The notes below the pieces were generated by a model. The model made no database searches, was not told the DNA's origin, and saw only the letters and a list, made by a program, of their open reading frames with translations. Below, piece by piece: positions 10,640 to 23,019 of a DNA stretch of 64,000 bases (positions are counted from its first letter, which is position 1; each line of letters begins with the position of its first letter). The stretch comes from Monosporascus cannonballus (lineage: Eukaryota > Ascomycota > Sordariomycetes > Xylariales), in contig QJNS01000003.1 in NCBI GenBank assembly GCA_004154925.1, forward strand, positions 372,001 to 436,000, read 5' to 3'. Position numbers and translations under genes: made by a program.

Positions 10640-13600
10640 AATAAAATTCTTGGCGAGTTCCCAGATATTTTCGGAATTTAAATATTTTTTCCACTTAATT
10701 AAATACTGGGTAAATCCGTTTTATTTTCGCATATCGAAAATTTTTCTATTTCGTATACTTATTTGTCTTTTATTTTTATATCGTCTTATACCATATATAC
10801 CTTAATCATATTTATTATTAATTCGAATTAAAAAATATAAAAAATTAAATGGAATTTAACTTTTAATAAAAATTCCAATTAATAATTATTTTTTAAGATT
10901 TTCTTAAAAAGTTTATATAAACCGATATATTTAAAATCAAGTTTTTGTTTAAGACGTTTTATTTAAATAATTTTGATAACGAAAAAAATTATTTCCCTCT
11001 TTTCGAAAGTTTATCCTTTTAACCTTTTTTGGTTATAATATTTATTTATTTAATTCCGTACAAATTCCAGTTTTATTTTTATTTCCTGGTATAGCTATTA
11101 TGGCTATTTTAACGTAAAAATTGCTTTAATATTAATTAAACCATTATCGCGTATTTTTCTGTAAGCTTTTAAAATAAACCCAAAATTTACATTTATAAAT
11201 ATTATCTTAATATTTTCGTAATAACTGGTATTATAAGCTAATTATACGAGTAATAACTTCTTAACTTAATTATTCTATTTATAATTAATGTAATATCGTA
11301 AATAAGTTTCTAAAATTTAATTTATTCGTTTTATTTATTTATTTATTTAAGATTTAAATACGTTAAATAATTTGTAATTCAGGCCGATTTATATTATAAA
11401 ACCTTGCTAAAACTTTAATACGAATATTAATTTTTTATTTGATATCATTTTTATTAATAATCTGTATATATTAAAAATACATTTAAAAAAATATATATAT
11501 TAATTATTCGGTATTTATATCCTTATAATATAGTAAAAAATAAGAAATTTTCGTAAATCGGTTAATAATTACGAAAATGTTATCGGAATATATTCCCGTA
11601 ACTAAATCTTTTAATATAAATAATTTAATAATAAAGTTAAATATAACTAAATATTATGGTCGTTTTATAATTAATAATAATTGTAATTTTCCGTATAGCT
11701 TATATCGTCGTACTTTTATTCGGACGCAAACATTATATTGCCGTATAACTTTCTATATTATTAATTTCGTTTTAAGAAAGAAATATATACGTTAAAAACT
11801 TTTTAGTGTTTTGAAAATCTCTCGATATCCGTATAATTAATATTCGTATATTTCTTATATTAAATCTTTTTAATATTTTTCTGGAATTTATATTTTATCC
11901 GTTTTTTGGTTTTCTGAAAAATTATTATTATATTATTAAATCTTCTGGTATATATCGAAAGGTACTATCCGAATTATCGTAATCTGTCGTAAACGTAAAT
12001 ATCTTTTTATAATAATATCGAAAATTATATAGCTAACTTTAATTATTTTTTTTCGAAATTTGGTCGTTTGCTTAAAATATTTGCTTTATCGTTCTTTAAT
12101 CCTTATTTATAGATAATAACGAAATCGAAATTCGCCAATTTTTTCGCATATTTTAATTATCGTTTTATAAATTCCTTAATCGTAATAAATTAAATAAAAT
12201 TTTAATAATCCGTATAAGACTTAACCTAATATAAATTTCCTTTTAAGAAATACTTAAACTTTCGAAATACTATAACAATAATTATAAATTCCTTATTTAA
12301 AATATTATAATTAAATTTGGCTTTTTTTACCTTATACAAGAAAAATATAATAAGGCATAATTTCCCTTAATTATCTTATTATTTAATTATTACGTTTAAC
12401 GCGTAATCCGAAATATTGGTTTTTAACTTAACGGAACGGTTTAAATCGTACATAATTAATATTAGCTTGTTAATAATTGCATTCTTAATATCCTGAAATA
12501 CTTTTTCCGTATTTGGCGTCTATTTAATTTCTTTTTCTTTTTTCGTAAAAATTATTAAAAATATAGTTATTTTATTAAAATTTCGAATAAATTTCCTGTA
12601 ATAATTAACGAATCCAAGAAATACCTGTACCTTTTTAACTGTTGTTAATATCTGTTATTCTATAAATGCAACGATTTTCTTAAGGTTTATTTTAATATAT
12701 TCTAAGGTAATAATATATCATAAATATTTTATTTCTTATATATAAAATCAACTTTCTTTTGTATTAGTATGTAACTTTACGTTTTGTAAAACTTAAAAAG
12801 CTTTATGAACATATTTTGTATATGCTTTTTCCGTTTTTAAAAAAATAAAAATATTATTAAGATAGCATACGACGAAAACATCGAAATATTTTCGTAATAC
12901 GTAATTAACTATTTATTAAAAGGTTATTAGTACATTTATAAATCCTATTAATATAACAAAATACTTAAATAATTTATATTTTGTTTTAAAAATTATTTTG
13001 CATTCGTATCCTTTTTCAATATTAATATGGTTATATTTATTTTTAAAATCGAATATTATAAACCTTTTAGCTTTATAAAATCGGTCTTTTATTTCGGTAA
13101 TCAAAAGTAATAATATTTTATTTTTAATAATAATATCGTTTAATTATTAATAATTAATTATAAATTATAATTTTTTATTTTTTTAAATACAAAAAACATT
13201 AAATATCTTGCTAGTAACTTCGAAAATCAAATCCATTTTTTATAGCCGATTTTCCAGGTATTCTTTAAAAATACGTAATTCGTATTTATTAAGGTTATAA
13301 ATGGGGTAAAACTTTGTTAAAAATCTTTTTTTAAAAATTATCTTATAATTTTACTCGTTATATTCTGGTAATTTGGTATTAAGTTCTTTTTTAAAAAGCT
13401 ATTTATATTTATAATATCGTAATGGCATATTAATTAAATCTTCTAATTTTTAAGGTTAGTATTCTTACTGTTCCAAATCGTTATTCAATTATTTTAATTT
13501 TATTTTGATAATAATAACGATACGTTATATTTTTTAAATATCCGTTTTTTTTCTTGTATGTTATTTCTTTAGGTAATAAGGTATTTGTTATGTCCTTATG

Positions 13601-15940
13601 CTTACATTCGTTGTTATTATCTATCGAATATTAAAAATTTAATTTTTTTTCATTTTTTAATAGAAAATAAAATAAATTTTATCTGGCCAGTTTTATCGTT
13701 AATCAAAACTCCGTACTAGCATATCCATAATAATTTTAAGATTATATCGTAATTCCCGCTTGGAATAATATCGAAATTAATCGTTTAATATTATTCTTTA
13801 ATAAAAATCTTAAAGTAATTAATTTCGCATATAACTTTTTTATTATTATAAACAAATTCTTAACTTTCGATATTCGTCGTTATATAAGGTTTTAATTTAT
13901 ATTTTTATAACAATTTACACTTATTAATTGTATTTAATACAATATAACTTCTATCTAAAGCTCCGTAATCCATTATTACGGTATATTAATACATTCCGAT
14001 TCGTATATCCAAAATAATAAGGTCGTTAACGTTTCCTATTATCGCGTTTAAAACCTTTTTTGGGAATTCCCTTTAATTCTTTTCAGTTTCGTTATTTTGC
14101 GGTTTTTTTATAAATAACCTTTTTTTTAAAATTTTTATTCGAATTTATCGAACCTGGCTTATATTTCTTCGTTTAACGTATTAAGCTGCTATAATTATTA
14201 CTGTTATCGGCGTATTATTCCTTCGAACCGTATTAGCTATTCCTAATTTTCCTATAATTTTTCTTCTTATTACGTAAATTATTCTTTTATGTTTGCAATT
14301 ATATCCTATTATACGTTATTGTGGTTATTATTCCAAAAATATTTTGTAAATTAACGTATTTCTTTTTTAATAACTTTTTTTTCTTAGGAATCCGTAATAA
14401 ATGTCAATTAAAAATAATAATCCGTAATAATTCTTTAATAATATTTTTTTATTATATCCTGGATTTACTTTTCTTTCGTTTAATAATTACATTATCCACA
14501 ATAATAAAAAGGGTTTTCCTACGGGCATTATTTTTCTTCGGGCTAACTCTTTACGTCGGCCAGCTGCTGGATATTTTCTGGGGTTATGGTTCGAAAGTAC
14601 TAATACTATTACTTATCGTTCTTATTATTTCCGATACGGTTTAGAAAATTAAATCCTTTATAATACATACGGGTAATTTTTTCATGAATATATTATTTTT
14701 ATTTTTCGTAATCGGGATATTTCGGTCGTCGACAGTATATGGCATATATTCTGCCGTATTAATTAAGGGTTCCGGGACAGATTTCTTTTATCCAGTTCTG
14801 GTATTTGCGTAACCATATTTGTAATATTTTTTGCTATATTCGCAATACTTATTAAGCTAGTTTTTTAGCTTTTTGCTTTTTTTGTCAGATTTTTATCGTA
14901 ATAATCCTTATTAGACCTTTTATCATAAACTTAATACGTATTTAGCTTAAATTATATTAATAACTTTGTTATCGTTTTCTTAATTATTCTTAAATTATTT
15001 TTTGATATTGGGATTTAATTATTTTATCGTAACTTTTTGGGCTTCTTATATTTATAAATTTTATATTTTATTTTGCCGTAATTAAAGCATTTAATCTGGC
15101 TCCAATTTTATTTATAAGTAACGCCAAATTCTATAAGTTCTGGCGCCGTTTTATAAAAAATAAAAAATATTTTTCGTTTTTTCCCTTAGTTAAATTTGTT
15201 ATATTTTAAATATAAAACGTATTATCTTTTTTTTGTTACTTTTTAAATTGTCGATTATTAATCTTAATTGCCTTTATAATATACTAGTTTAAACTAATTA
15301 ATCGTTTAATCCGAAAAATCTTATTTTTTACATTATTTTTCAGTTTTTTAAAAAATATATTAATAAAAATATTAACTTTATTATCTCCTTATTTTACCTT
15401 AACCGCAAAATTTTTAAAAGTTATAACGTATTTAAATACGGATCCTTTTTATCGGAATTACAAAAGTTATTAAGCCGTAAATGTTTTTTCATCCGGATTG
15501 CCGAAATTATTGTACATTTTTTTTCGAAATTAATATAAAATGAAAAAATCTCGTTAATATAGTTTTCCTTATTAAATTTTTTTATTTCCAAAAAATTTCT
15601 TATAATAAACTAAAATTAATTAACCATATTTCTTATTACGCATACTTTTATTATTAAAATTATATCCGCTAAATTATTAAGGTTTAAAAAACGAAAGTAA
15701 ATTCGTACTTAAATTAAAAAAATTTAAGGGTTACCTTTTTTATCGTAAGGTTCCGGCTTTTTTGGCTTTATACGGGCGAAAAAGGGTTAGGCAGGTAGCG
15801 TAGCTTTAAGCTGTCGAACTTTTTTTTTTCGCTTTCGAATTCGAACCTAAAATTATTAAATAAAGGTTTCCTAAATGCTAATCGACATTTTAACAATATT
15901 AAATATTATTCAAAATTTGACGGTATTATTAAATAACAGT
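10640..15940 (-). pseudogene. Element B gag-pol remnant
   Basis: Minus-strand reading finds the RT start near 13,270-13,140 (ELRIFKEYLENRL, then KIFNVFCI, then NYxxLN). At the far end a well preserved chromodomain lies at about 10,760-10,640, with QYLIKWKKYLNSENIWELAKN. Integrase sequence lies between. Gag is at roughly 14.7-15.8 kb and is too mutated to delimit. Frequent TAA/TAG codons make it non-functional. The gene order RT, integrase, chromodomain identifies a chromovirus of the Ty3 group. Confidence 0.85.
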
Positions 15941-15948
15941 TTGTAACG

Positions 15949-16324
15949 TATAACGAACTATATAATTTAACCAATTATTATACCTTAAGTTAACGGGTTT
16001 ATATTAACAGAAATATCGTAAGAATTTAAATAATAAATATAATAACGTATTACGTTTCGTAATACCAAAAATACCTTAAATAACAAAATATTATTATAAA
16101 TTAAAATTATCTAAATTATAAAACTAATAAACGTATATATCCTTTTCCTTCCTGGCTTAATTACTCGTAATCACGCCGTTGGTGGTGATCACGATCACTT
16201 GGGATCACCTTTGATCACTAATAATCACTGGCTTGGCAGTGATCACCGTCACGTGACCCGGGAGGTGGCCCGTATGCTCCCTGCCTGACCGTTTCTTGAG
16301 ACCGGAGCTTGTCGGGTCGTAACA
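15949..16324 (-). repeat. Element B 5' LTR with un-mutated GATCAC-rich half
   Basis: 376 bp, begins TATAACGAAC and ends GTCGTAACA. Up to about 16,150 it is strongly AT-shifted. From there to the end it is normal sequence with at least five GATCAC copies in about 70 bp and a CACGTGACC box. The contrast within one LTR is sharp. Confidence 0.93.
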
Positions 16325-16329
16325 ATTTT

Positions 16330-19092
16330 GTTACGGTACGAAAAATATCGAATATTTTGCTGGTAATTTCGAAAGTTAAATTTATTTATTTATAGCCGAT
16401 TTTCCAGGTATTTTTTAAAAATACGTAATTCGTTTTCGTTAAGATTATAAATAAGGTAAAATTTTGTTAAGGATTTTTGTTTAAAAAAATTGTCTTATAA
16501 TCTTATTCGCTATATTTTAATAATTTCGTATCGAATTCCTTTTTAAAAAGCCATTTATATTTGTAATATTATAATAATATATTAATTAGATTTCTTAATT
16601 TTTAAGGCTGTTATTTTTATTTTTTCCAAATCGTTATTTAATTACTTTAATTTCGTTTTAATATTAATAACGATATATTATATTTTTAATACCCATTTTT
16701 TCTTATATTTTATCGCTTTGAGTATTCAAGTTTCTGTCGTATCTTTATACCTATACTTGTCGCTATTACCGATTAAATATTAATATTTGAATTCTTTTTT
16801 CTTTTATTTGCTAATAAGGCATAAAATAAACTTTATTTAAGTAATCCTTTTATTAATTAAAATTCCGTATTAATATATCCATAATAATTTTAAGATTATA
16901 TCATAATTCTTAAATAAAACAATATCGAAATTAATTATTTAATATTGTTCTTAAATAAAAGTTTTGAAATAATTAATTTTACGTATCACTTTTCCGTTAT
17001 CGTAAACAAATTCCTAACTTTCGCTATTTGTTGTTATATAAAGTTTTAACTTATATTTTTATAATAATTTAAATTTGTTAACCATATTAAATATAATATA
17101 CTTCCCGCCTAAAGTTTTGTAATTTATTATTACGGTATATTAATACGTTTCGATTCGTATTTCCAAAATAATAAGATTATTAACTTTTTTTATCGTCGCG
17201 TTTAAAGCATTTTTCGGAAATTCCTTATAATTCTTTTGGGTTTCGTTATTTTGCGGCTTTTTTATAAATAATATTTTTAATTTTTATTCGAATTTATCAA
17301 CCTTTTTTTATATTTTTTTCGTTTAACGTATTAAGTTGTTATATTTGTTATTATTCCCGGCGTATTTGTTTCGAATTATATTAATTATTCTCAATTTTGT
17401 TACAATTCTTTTCCTTATTAAATAAATTAATTTCTTATATTTGCAACTATATCTTATTATATATCGTTTTAATTATCGTTTTAAAAATCCTTTGTAAATT
17501 AACGTATTTTTTTCTTTATAACTTTTTTTTCCTAAGGATTTGTAATAAATATTAATTGAAAATAAAAATTCGTAATAACTTGCTGGTAATACTTTTTTAC
17601 CCTATACTAGACTAATTTTTTTCCGTTTAATAATCATATTATTTATAATAATAAAAACGGATTTTGTACAGGTGTTATTTTTTGGGCCAATTTTTTATTT
17701 CGGCTATTTATTAAATATTTGTTAAAATTATAATTTGAAAATATCGATATTATTATTTATTATTTTTGTTATTTCCGGTACGATTTGGGAAATTAAATTT
17801 TTCGTAATACATATAGGTAATTCGTACATAAATATATTATTTTTATTTTTCGTAATTAGGATATTTTCGTCGTCAACAATATATGGCATATATTTTGCCG
17901 TATTGATTAAGGTTTCCGGAACAAACTTTTTCTATTTAAACTTCATTTTCGCGTAATTATCCTTATAATACTTTTTATTATATTCGCGATATTTATCGAA
18001 TTAATGTTTTGGTTTTTTATATTCCGCGTTAAATTTCTTATTATAATAATTTTTATTAAATCTTTTATTATAAATTTAATACGTACTTGGCTTGGATTAT
18101 ATAAATAATTTTATTTTCGTTTCCTTAATTATTTCTGGATTATCCTTCCTGTATAGGTATTTAATTATTTTATCGTAATTCTTTAGGTTTCCTGTATTTA
18201 TAAGCTTTATATCTTATTTTGCCATCATTAAAGCACTTAATTTGGCTTTAATTTTGTTTGTAGGTAACGCCGAATTCTATAAGTTTTGACGCCGTTCCGT
18301 AAAAAATAAAAGGCGTATCTTATTTTTTTCCCTAGTTAAACCTATTGTATCCCGATTATAAGGTATATTATTTTTTTCTTATTAATATTTAAATTATTAA
18401 TTATTAATATTAATTATCTTTATAATATACCGGTCCAAACCCATTAGTCGTTTAACCCGAATAATTTTATTTTTTATATTATCTTTTAATTCCTTATAAA
18501 ATATGGTAATAAAGGTATCGGCTTTATTATCTTTTTATCCGGCTTTAGCTGTAAAATTCTTAAAGATTACGGCGTATTTGGACGCAAATTTTTTGGTTAA
18601 AATTATAAAGTTTATTAAGCCGTAAATCGTTTTTTATTCGGATTACCAAAATTATTACGGATTTTATTTTCGAAATTAATATAAAGTAAAAAAATTTATT
18701 AATAAAACTTTTTTTATCGAATTTTTTTATTTTTAGAAATTTTCTTATAATCTGTGTAAATTAATTAATAATATTTCTTATTAACAATATTTTTACTGCT
18801 AAAACCTTATTTGCCGGATTATTAAAGTTTAGAAAACGAAAATAAATTTGTATCTAAGTTAAAAAGGTTTAAAAGTTATTTTTTTATCATAAAACTTTAA
18901 GTTTTTAGGTTTTATGCGGGCGAAAACGGTTTAGGTAAATAACGTAACCTTAATTTATCGGATTTCTTTTTTTAATTTCCGAATTTAAACCTAAAATTAC
19001 TAAATAAAAGTTTTCTAAGTACTGGTTAATATTTTAATAATACTAAATATTATTTAAAATTTACCGGTATTATTAAACAAAAATTTATAACG
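16330..19092 (-). pseudogene. Element A gag and start of pol remnant
   Basis: Continuation of element A on the other side of B. At 16,330-16,460 the RT N-terminal block aligns with 13,190-13,310 of B and 1,740-1,870 of D, so B inserted inside the reverse transcriptase gene of A. The part up to 19,092 corresponds to protease and gag. No open frame survives. Confidence 0.7.
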
Positions 19093-19456
19093 TATAATAA
19101 GCTTAACGTTTAATTAATTATTAAACCTTAATTATACGTATTTATATTAATAGGAATATCGTGGGAATCTATATAATAAATATAGTACTATATTACGTCT
19201 TATAATTTTAAAAATACTTTAAATAACAATATTATATTACATGTTAAAATTATCTAAATTATGAAAATAATAAATATCTTAAATTTAACTTTTTCAATTT
19301 GTCGATCTTGGCTTTATAAGCTTTACGATCGATTTTGTCAAACCTGGCTTTATAGACTTTACGATCGATCCTATTAAGCCATTACGTAACTTGCCCCACA
19401 TGGCTTAGTCGTTTGTTGCGACCGTTTCCGAGGCCGCAACTTGTTAGGTCATAGCA
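19093..19456 (-). repeat. Element A 5' LTR
   Basis: 364 bp, begins TATAATAAGCT and ends GTCATAGCA, matching 6,033-6,396 in length. The tandem TTTACGATCGAT unit is at 19,290-19,370. The final 70 bp are less mutated. Confidence 0.92.
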
Positions 19457-19461
19457 ATAAT

Positions 19462-20760
19462 CGTAAAAGGTTTTCGAAAGAAAAAGGAAAATAAGAAATT
19501 ATATATCTACCTAATTTATTATTTGCGAATAGCAATATCAATATAAATTATAATAATGAAATAATTCACGCTTAAATAATAATTATTATAAATTATAACC
19601 GTATTATAATCGAATTCCGAAAAATCTAAAAATATATATATATATATATATTAAATTTATTATTTATAATTAATACGTTTTACATTTTTCAATAAAAAGA
19701 CCAGTTAAAAACGAAACGGTATTATAGCCGAAAGTTTTTCGTTAATTTTACGATTAAGTTCGAAAGTTATAAATTAAAACCTTAAATATTATAAAGTTAA
19801 TATAAATAGCTAAACGTTAAACCGGAATATAAGAAAAATATTTCTTAGACTTAAATAAAAATTTATAATATTAGGATAAATTCGTAATTTCGTTATAAAA
19901 GGTTTTACGGAAATAATTAGTAATTAATACCATAATAATTTAAAACCAAAATATATAAAATATATCGGTACGCTAAAATTAATAATTAAAAAGTTTTATT
20001 AAGAAAAAATAACGAATAATATCCGAATTATTAGGGCATAATAAATTTACGCCATAAACTATACAAATAATTACAACCTTTACCATTATTTAAATAACGT
20101 TTCCAAAAGGTTTTATTAGATTCTATTCCATTGCTGTCTAAAAACTTAGGTTTAAACGGGCTAAAATACGATATAATCCTAATAATCGTTAACCGCTTGA
20201 CGAAATTAAAATTATTTATTTTTATAATTAAAGCCTTAATTATAGCCGAATTAGCCCGATTATGTGACGACGAAATTAAATATAAATTCGATACGCCAGC
20301 CGAAATTATTAATAATAAAAATAAGTTATTAACGAATTAATTTTGGACGGAATTTTATAAGGAACGAAAGATATAACGGCAAATATCGACCGTTTATTAT
20401 CCGCAAACCAATAAATAAACGGAATATATTTAACGAATTTTAAAATATTATTTTCGTAATCACGTTAATAAACGTTAAAATAATTAAATAAAATTATTGC
20501 AAAATACAAAATTTATATATCATAATATGCAAAACGCGTTTACCGGCCGTTTTTCGTTCGAAACCTTATATAAATATTATTTAAGGATAAAAAAATATTT
20601 CTAATAAAAGTTCAAAAAATAAATATAAGGAATGAAAAAGTATTTCGAAAAAATAACGGCTATTTATCAAATAATATATAAATATTAAGAAAAAATAACG
20701 ATAGCTTAGAAAAAGTATTATAATTAACGTTATATACCCATAAGATTCTAATTAAAATGA
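19462..20760 (+). pseudogene. Element C pol remnant: RNase H end and integrase
   Basis: The plus strand resumes RNase H after element A. At 20,131-20,340 an open stretch of 69 residues is a clear integrase core: YDIILIIVNRLTKL, then ELARLCDDEIKYKF, then an end corresponding to the conserved D-R-G-S-Q-F-T block (here NKNKLLTN). The next part reads FWTEFYKERK and YYPQTNK, the HPQTDGQTE box with His to Tyr. The first catalytic Asp is altered. Integrase continues to about 20.7 kb with stops. Confidence 0.85.
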
Positions 20761-20769
20761 TAAATAAAT

Positions 20770-22807
20770 TTATTAATTAAAAACGTTAAATTTAAAATTA
20801 AAGAATTCGTATTTATTTATATCCGGATTACGATTAAAATATAAATAAGTTCCTAAATATATAAACAAGTTTTATTAAATATTAACGGATATATAATATA
20901 TATTCAATATCTTTATTAAAACCGTAATAGAACCGTAAACCAGGTAACGTCCAAATAACGTTATTAAATTTAATAAGAAAATAAAACAAATAAATAATAA
21001 AAAATATTATCTATTACCGAAATAATTAAAGACAACGCGAATATTTAATGAAATAAAAGAGCTAACCCGTTAAATCTAATACGTAAAATTTCTAAAAATA
21101 TTTTAAGTACGTATTTAAAATATTATAACGTTACGAAAAGAAATTAAATTCGTATATAAAAAATAAAATAACTTAAAAATTATAACATAATAATAGCCCG
21201 ATCGGAAATTAATTACTTAATAATTATTAAAATCATAGAAATCAATTTTAAACAAAATTAAAATATTAATATTAAAATATTATTTAATTATATAATTATT
21301 TCTGAATTTTTAGCAAATAATTATTTTATCGTATACCGGTTACAAATATATAAATATTATAAAAATCTTAAACTTTTATTTCGAAAAAAGAATTTACGTT
21401 AAATTATTAAATTTTATATTAGTTAAGTTTTAATAAGTATATTAAGGAAATTAATATAAAAATATTGGAAAATAATTTCAAAATATATAACGGTAAAAAA
21501 AATACGTTTATTAAATTTGTTAAGCGAAAGACTTAAAATGAATTTAGAAACGTTAAATTCTTTTACGAAAAATAAAGCCTAAATAATTGGAATATAATTT
21601 ATTATTAATCGGAAATAAGGCGCCGTCCTTAAAACGTTTAACGTATTTAAATTTAATAATATTTTTACCTAGCAAAACCGTTTTTTATTTATAATCATTA
21701 ATAAATATTAAAAATTTATCAAAATATCGGAAAATAAGCATAGAATATTCGTAAGCAAAAAGCGCAATAATATAACGGTTTTCGAAAATCGCCTTATTTA
21801 TAAGAGTACCTAAAATTTACGCCTAATCGGAAATTAATTACGGAATAATGAAAAAAAATCATAATATTTATAAAAAAACCTAAATTTATAAACCTATAAA
21901 ACAATATTAAAACTGGATTTCCGTAATTACAATAAACGATTGGAAATCGATTTTCGTTATATTAAAAAAAACAATATTTTTAATGATAATTACGTTAAAG
22001 GCGAATTCGACTTTGCGAAAAAGGCCAAATCGACGACCGATTGTAATTATATCGGAACATTTATATTAAAATCCGTAATATAAACTTTTTCAAATTCGTT
22101 AATTAACTTCTAATTATGGGTACCGAATTAAAAAACCGTTTAAGTAATATTTTTAAAATTAATCGGAATTTAAACAGAACGTAAATAATAATATTAATAA
22201 TATTAAAAGTAATTATTTGTCGTACGAAAAATCTTATAATAATAATTAATTACGCCGTAATTTAAGGCGTCCAGAACTTAAATATAAATCGTACGGTAAT
22301 CGAAATAATATTATATTACATAAGTACAATACGGCTTATTATTATTCGTAATATAACTAATATTTATCTTACCGTCGGTATTAAAAAGATAATAATAAAA
22401 GAAATTCTAATTTTATTAACATTAAAATATTAATTTTTTTAAAATCCCTTACGAAAAAAAAATATAACGAACGGAAATAATACGTAAAATAAACGGGAAA
22501 AGCGAAATAAAAATAATGGAAAAAGGAAAACCGAACGAAACGCGTACGTAAAAAAATATAAAAATATAAACGTGAAAAGGAAAAGAAAAAAGTAAACAAA
22601 ATAAGATTAAAAAACAAATTATAATAAGATATTAGGCGGAATATAATTAATTACGTAATATAATATATATTAATTATTACGGTAATTATTTATAACATAA
22701 TATAACTGTAAATTATAGGTAAATATACGTAGCCAAATTTGCGAAATACGTTATATCAAATTAATAATAATATCATTAAAGATTAACAACTTAAAAAAGG
22801 GAATAAT
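20770..22807 (+). other. Long 3' region of element C, unrecognised
   Basis: About 2 kb lies between integrase and the 3' LTR, long for a Ty3 element. A plus-strand frame around 21,500-22,060 has few stops relative to its surroundings (segments such as LSERLKMNLETLNSF and KGEFDFAKKAKSTT). It may be a further ORF or an extended pol C-terminus. No chromodomain is seen. From 22,440 to 22,610 the sequence is purine-rich and would encode a Lys/Arg-rich stretch. I do not recognise a family. Confidence 0.4.
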
Positions 22808-23014
22808 TATAAAAATATAACTTTTATAAAAATAAGGCTGATAACCGATCAGCCACCGATCAGCTACCGATCTATTTATTAATATAAATTCACCATCTGG
22901 CAGCTAATAGGAAACGCCAAATAAAAATAACCTAATACATTCACTTTTTAGAATCTGCTCTACGATTGGTCGGAGATCACCTTACCCTAGCTCACAGCTA
23001 TCCATTATCTTACA
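22808..23014 (+). repeat. Element C 3' LTR
   Basis: 207 bp, starts TATAAAAATATAAC (RIP form of the left LTR start) and ends ATCTTACA. It pairs with 2,063-2,269. Confidence 0.92.
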
Positions 23015-23019
23015 ACGAC

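Larger units (their letters stand above)
9560..16324 (-). mobile_element. Element B: complete 6.77-kb chromodomain Ty3 retrotransposon
   Basis: Two 376-bp LTRs (9,560-9,935 and 15,949-16,324) with TG...CA termini and a 5-bp ATTTT duplication bound 6,765 bp. A purine-rich tract precedes the left LTR on the minus strand, so that LTR is 3' and the element reads right to left: gag about 14.7-15.8 kb, reverse transcriptase about 12.4-13.3 kb, integrase about 10.8-11.8 kb, chromodomain about 10.64-10.76 kb. It is the innermost, hence youngest, insertion, yet its internal region is heavily RIP-mutated too. Confidence 0.93.
6033..19456 (-). mobile_element. Element A: chromodomain Ty3 retrotransposon with element B nested inside
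   Basis: Two LTRs of 364 bp (6,033-6,396 and 19,093-19,456) and a 5-bp ATAAT duplication bound it. Without B (6,765 bp plus one 5-bp duplication) it is 6,654 bp. A polypurine-rich tract next to the left LTR and the strand of pol show that it reads on the minus strand: 5' LTR right, gag about 17.4-19.0 kb, reverse transcriptase split by B at 9,554/16,330, integrase and chromodomain down to about 7.05 kb. An additional gene on the plus strand fills the gap to the 3' LTR. Everything is RIP-mutated. Confidence 0.92.
2063..23014 (+). mobile_element. Element C: Ty3-type LTR retrotransposon with element A nested inside
   Basis: Bounded by two 207-bp LTRs (2,063-2,269 and 22,808-23,014) and a 5-bp duplication. 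After removing A (13,424 bp plus one 5-bp duplication) the element is 7,523 bp. In plus-strand order I can read a gag zinc knuckle (about 3,690-3,730), protease with an intact DTG (about 3,985-4,050), reverse transcriptase (about 4,590-5,045), RNase H interrupted by A at 6,027/19,462, and integrase (about 19,900-20,600). The Ty3 gene order (RT before integrase) is clear. About 2 kb follows integrase before the 3' LTR. All genes are RIP-mutated. Confidence 0.9.

Noticed and set aside
14321..14644. 107-residue plus-strand hydrophobic ORF inside element B
   Set aside because: Lies opposite the gag-protease side of B. Its Phe/Ile/Leu content is what AT-rich DNA gives by chance, and there is no counterpart frame in A or D.
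22381..22617. 78-residue minus-strand Phe/Tyr-rich ORF in element C
   Set aside because: Complement of a purine-rich Lys/Arg-coding stretch; low complexity.
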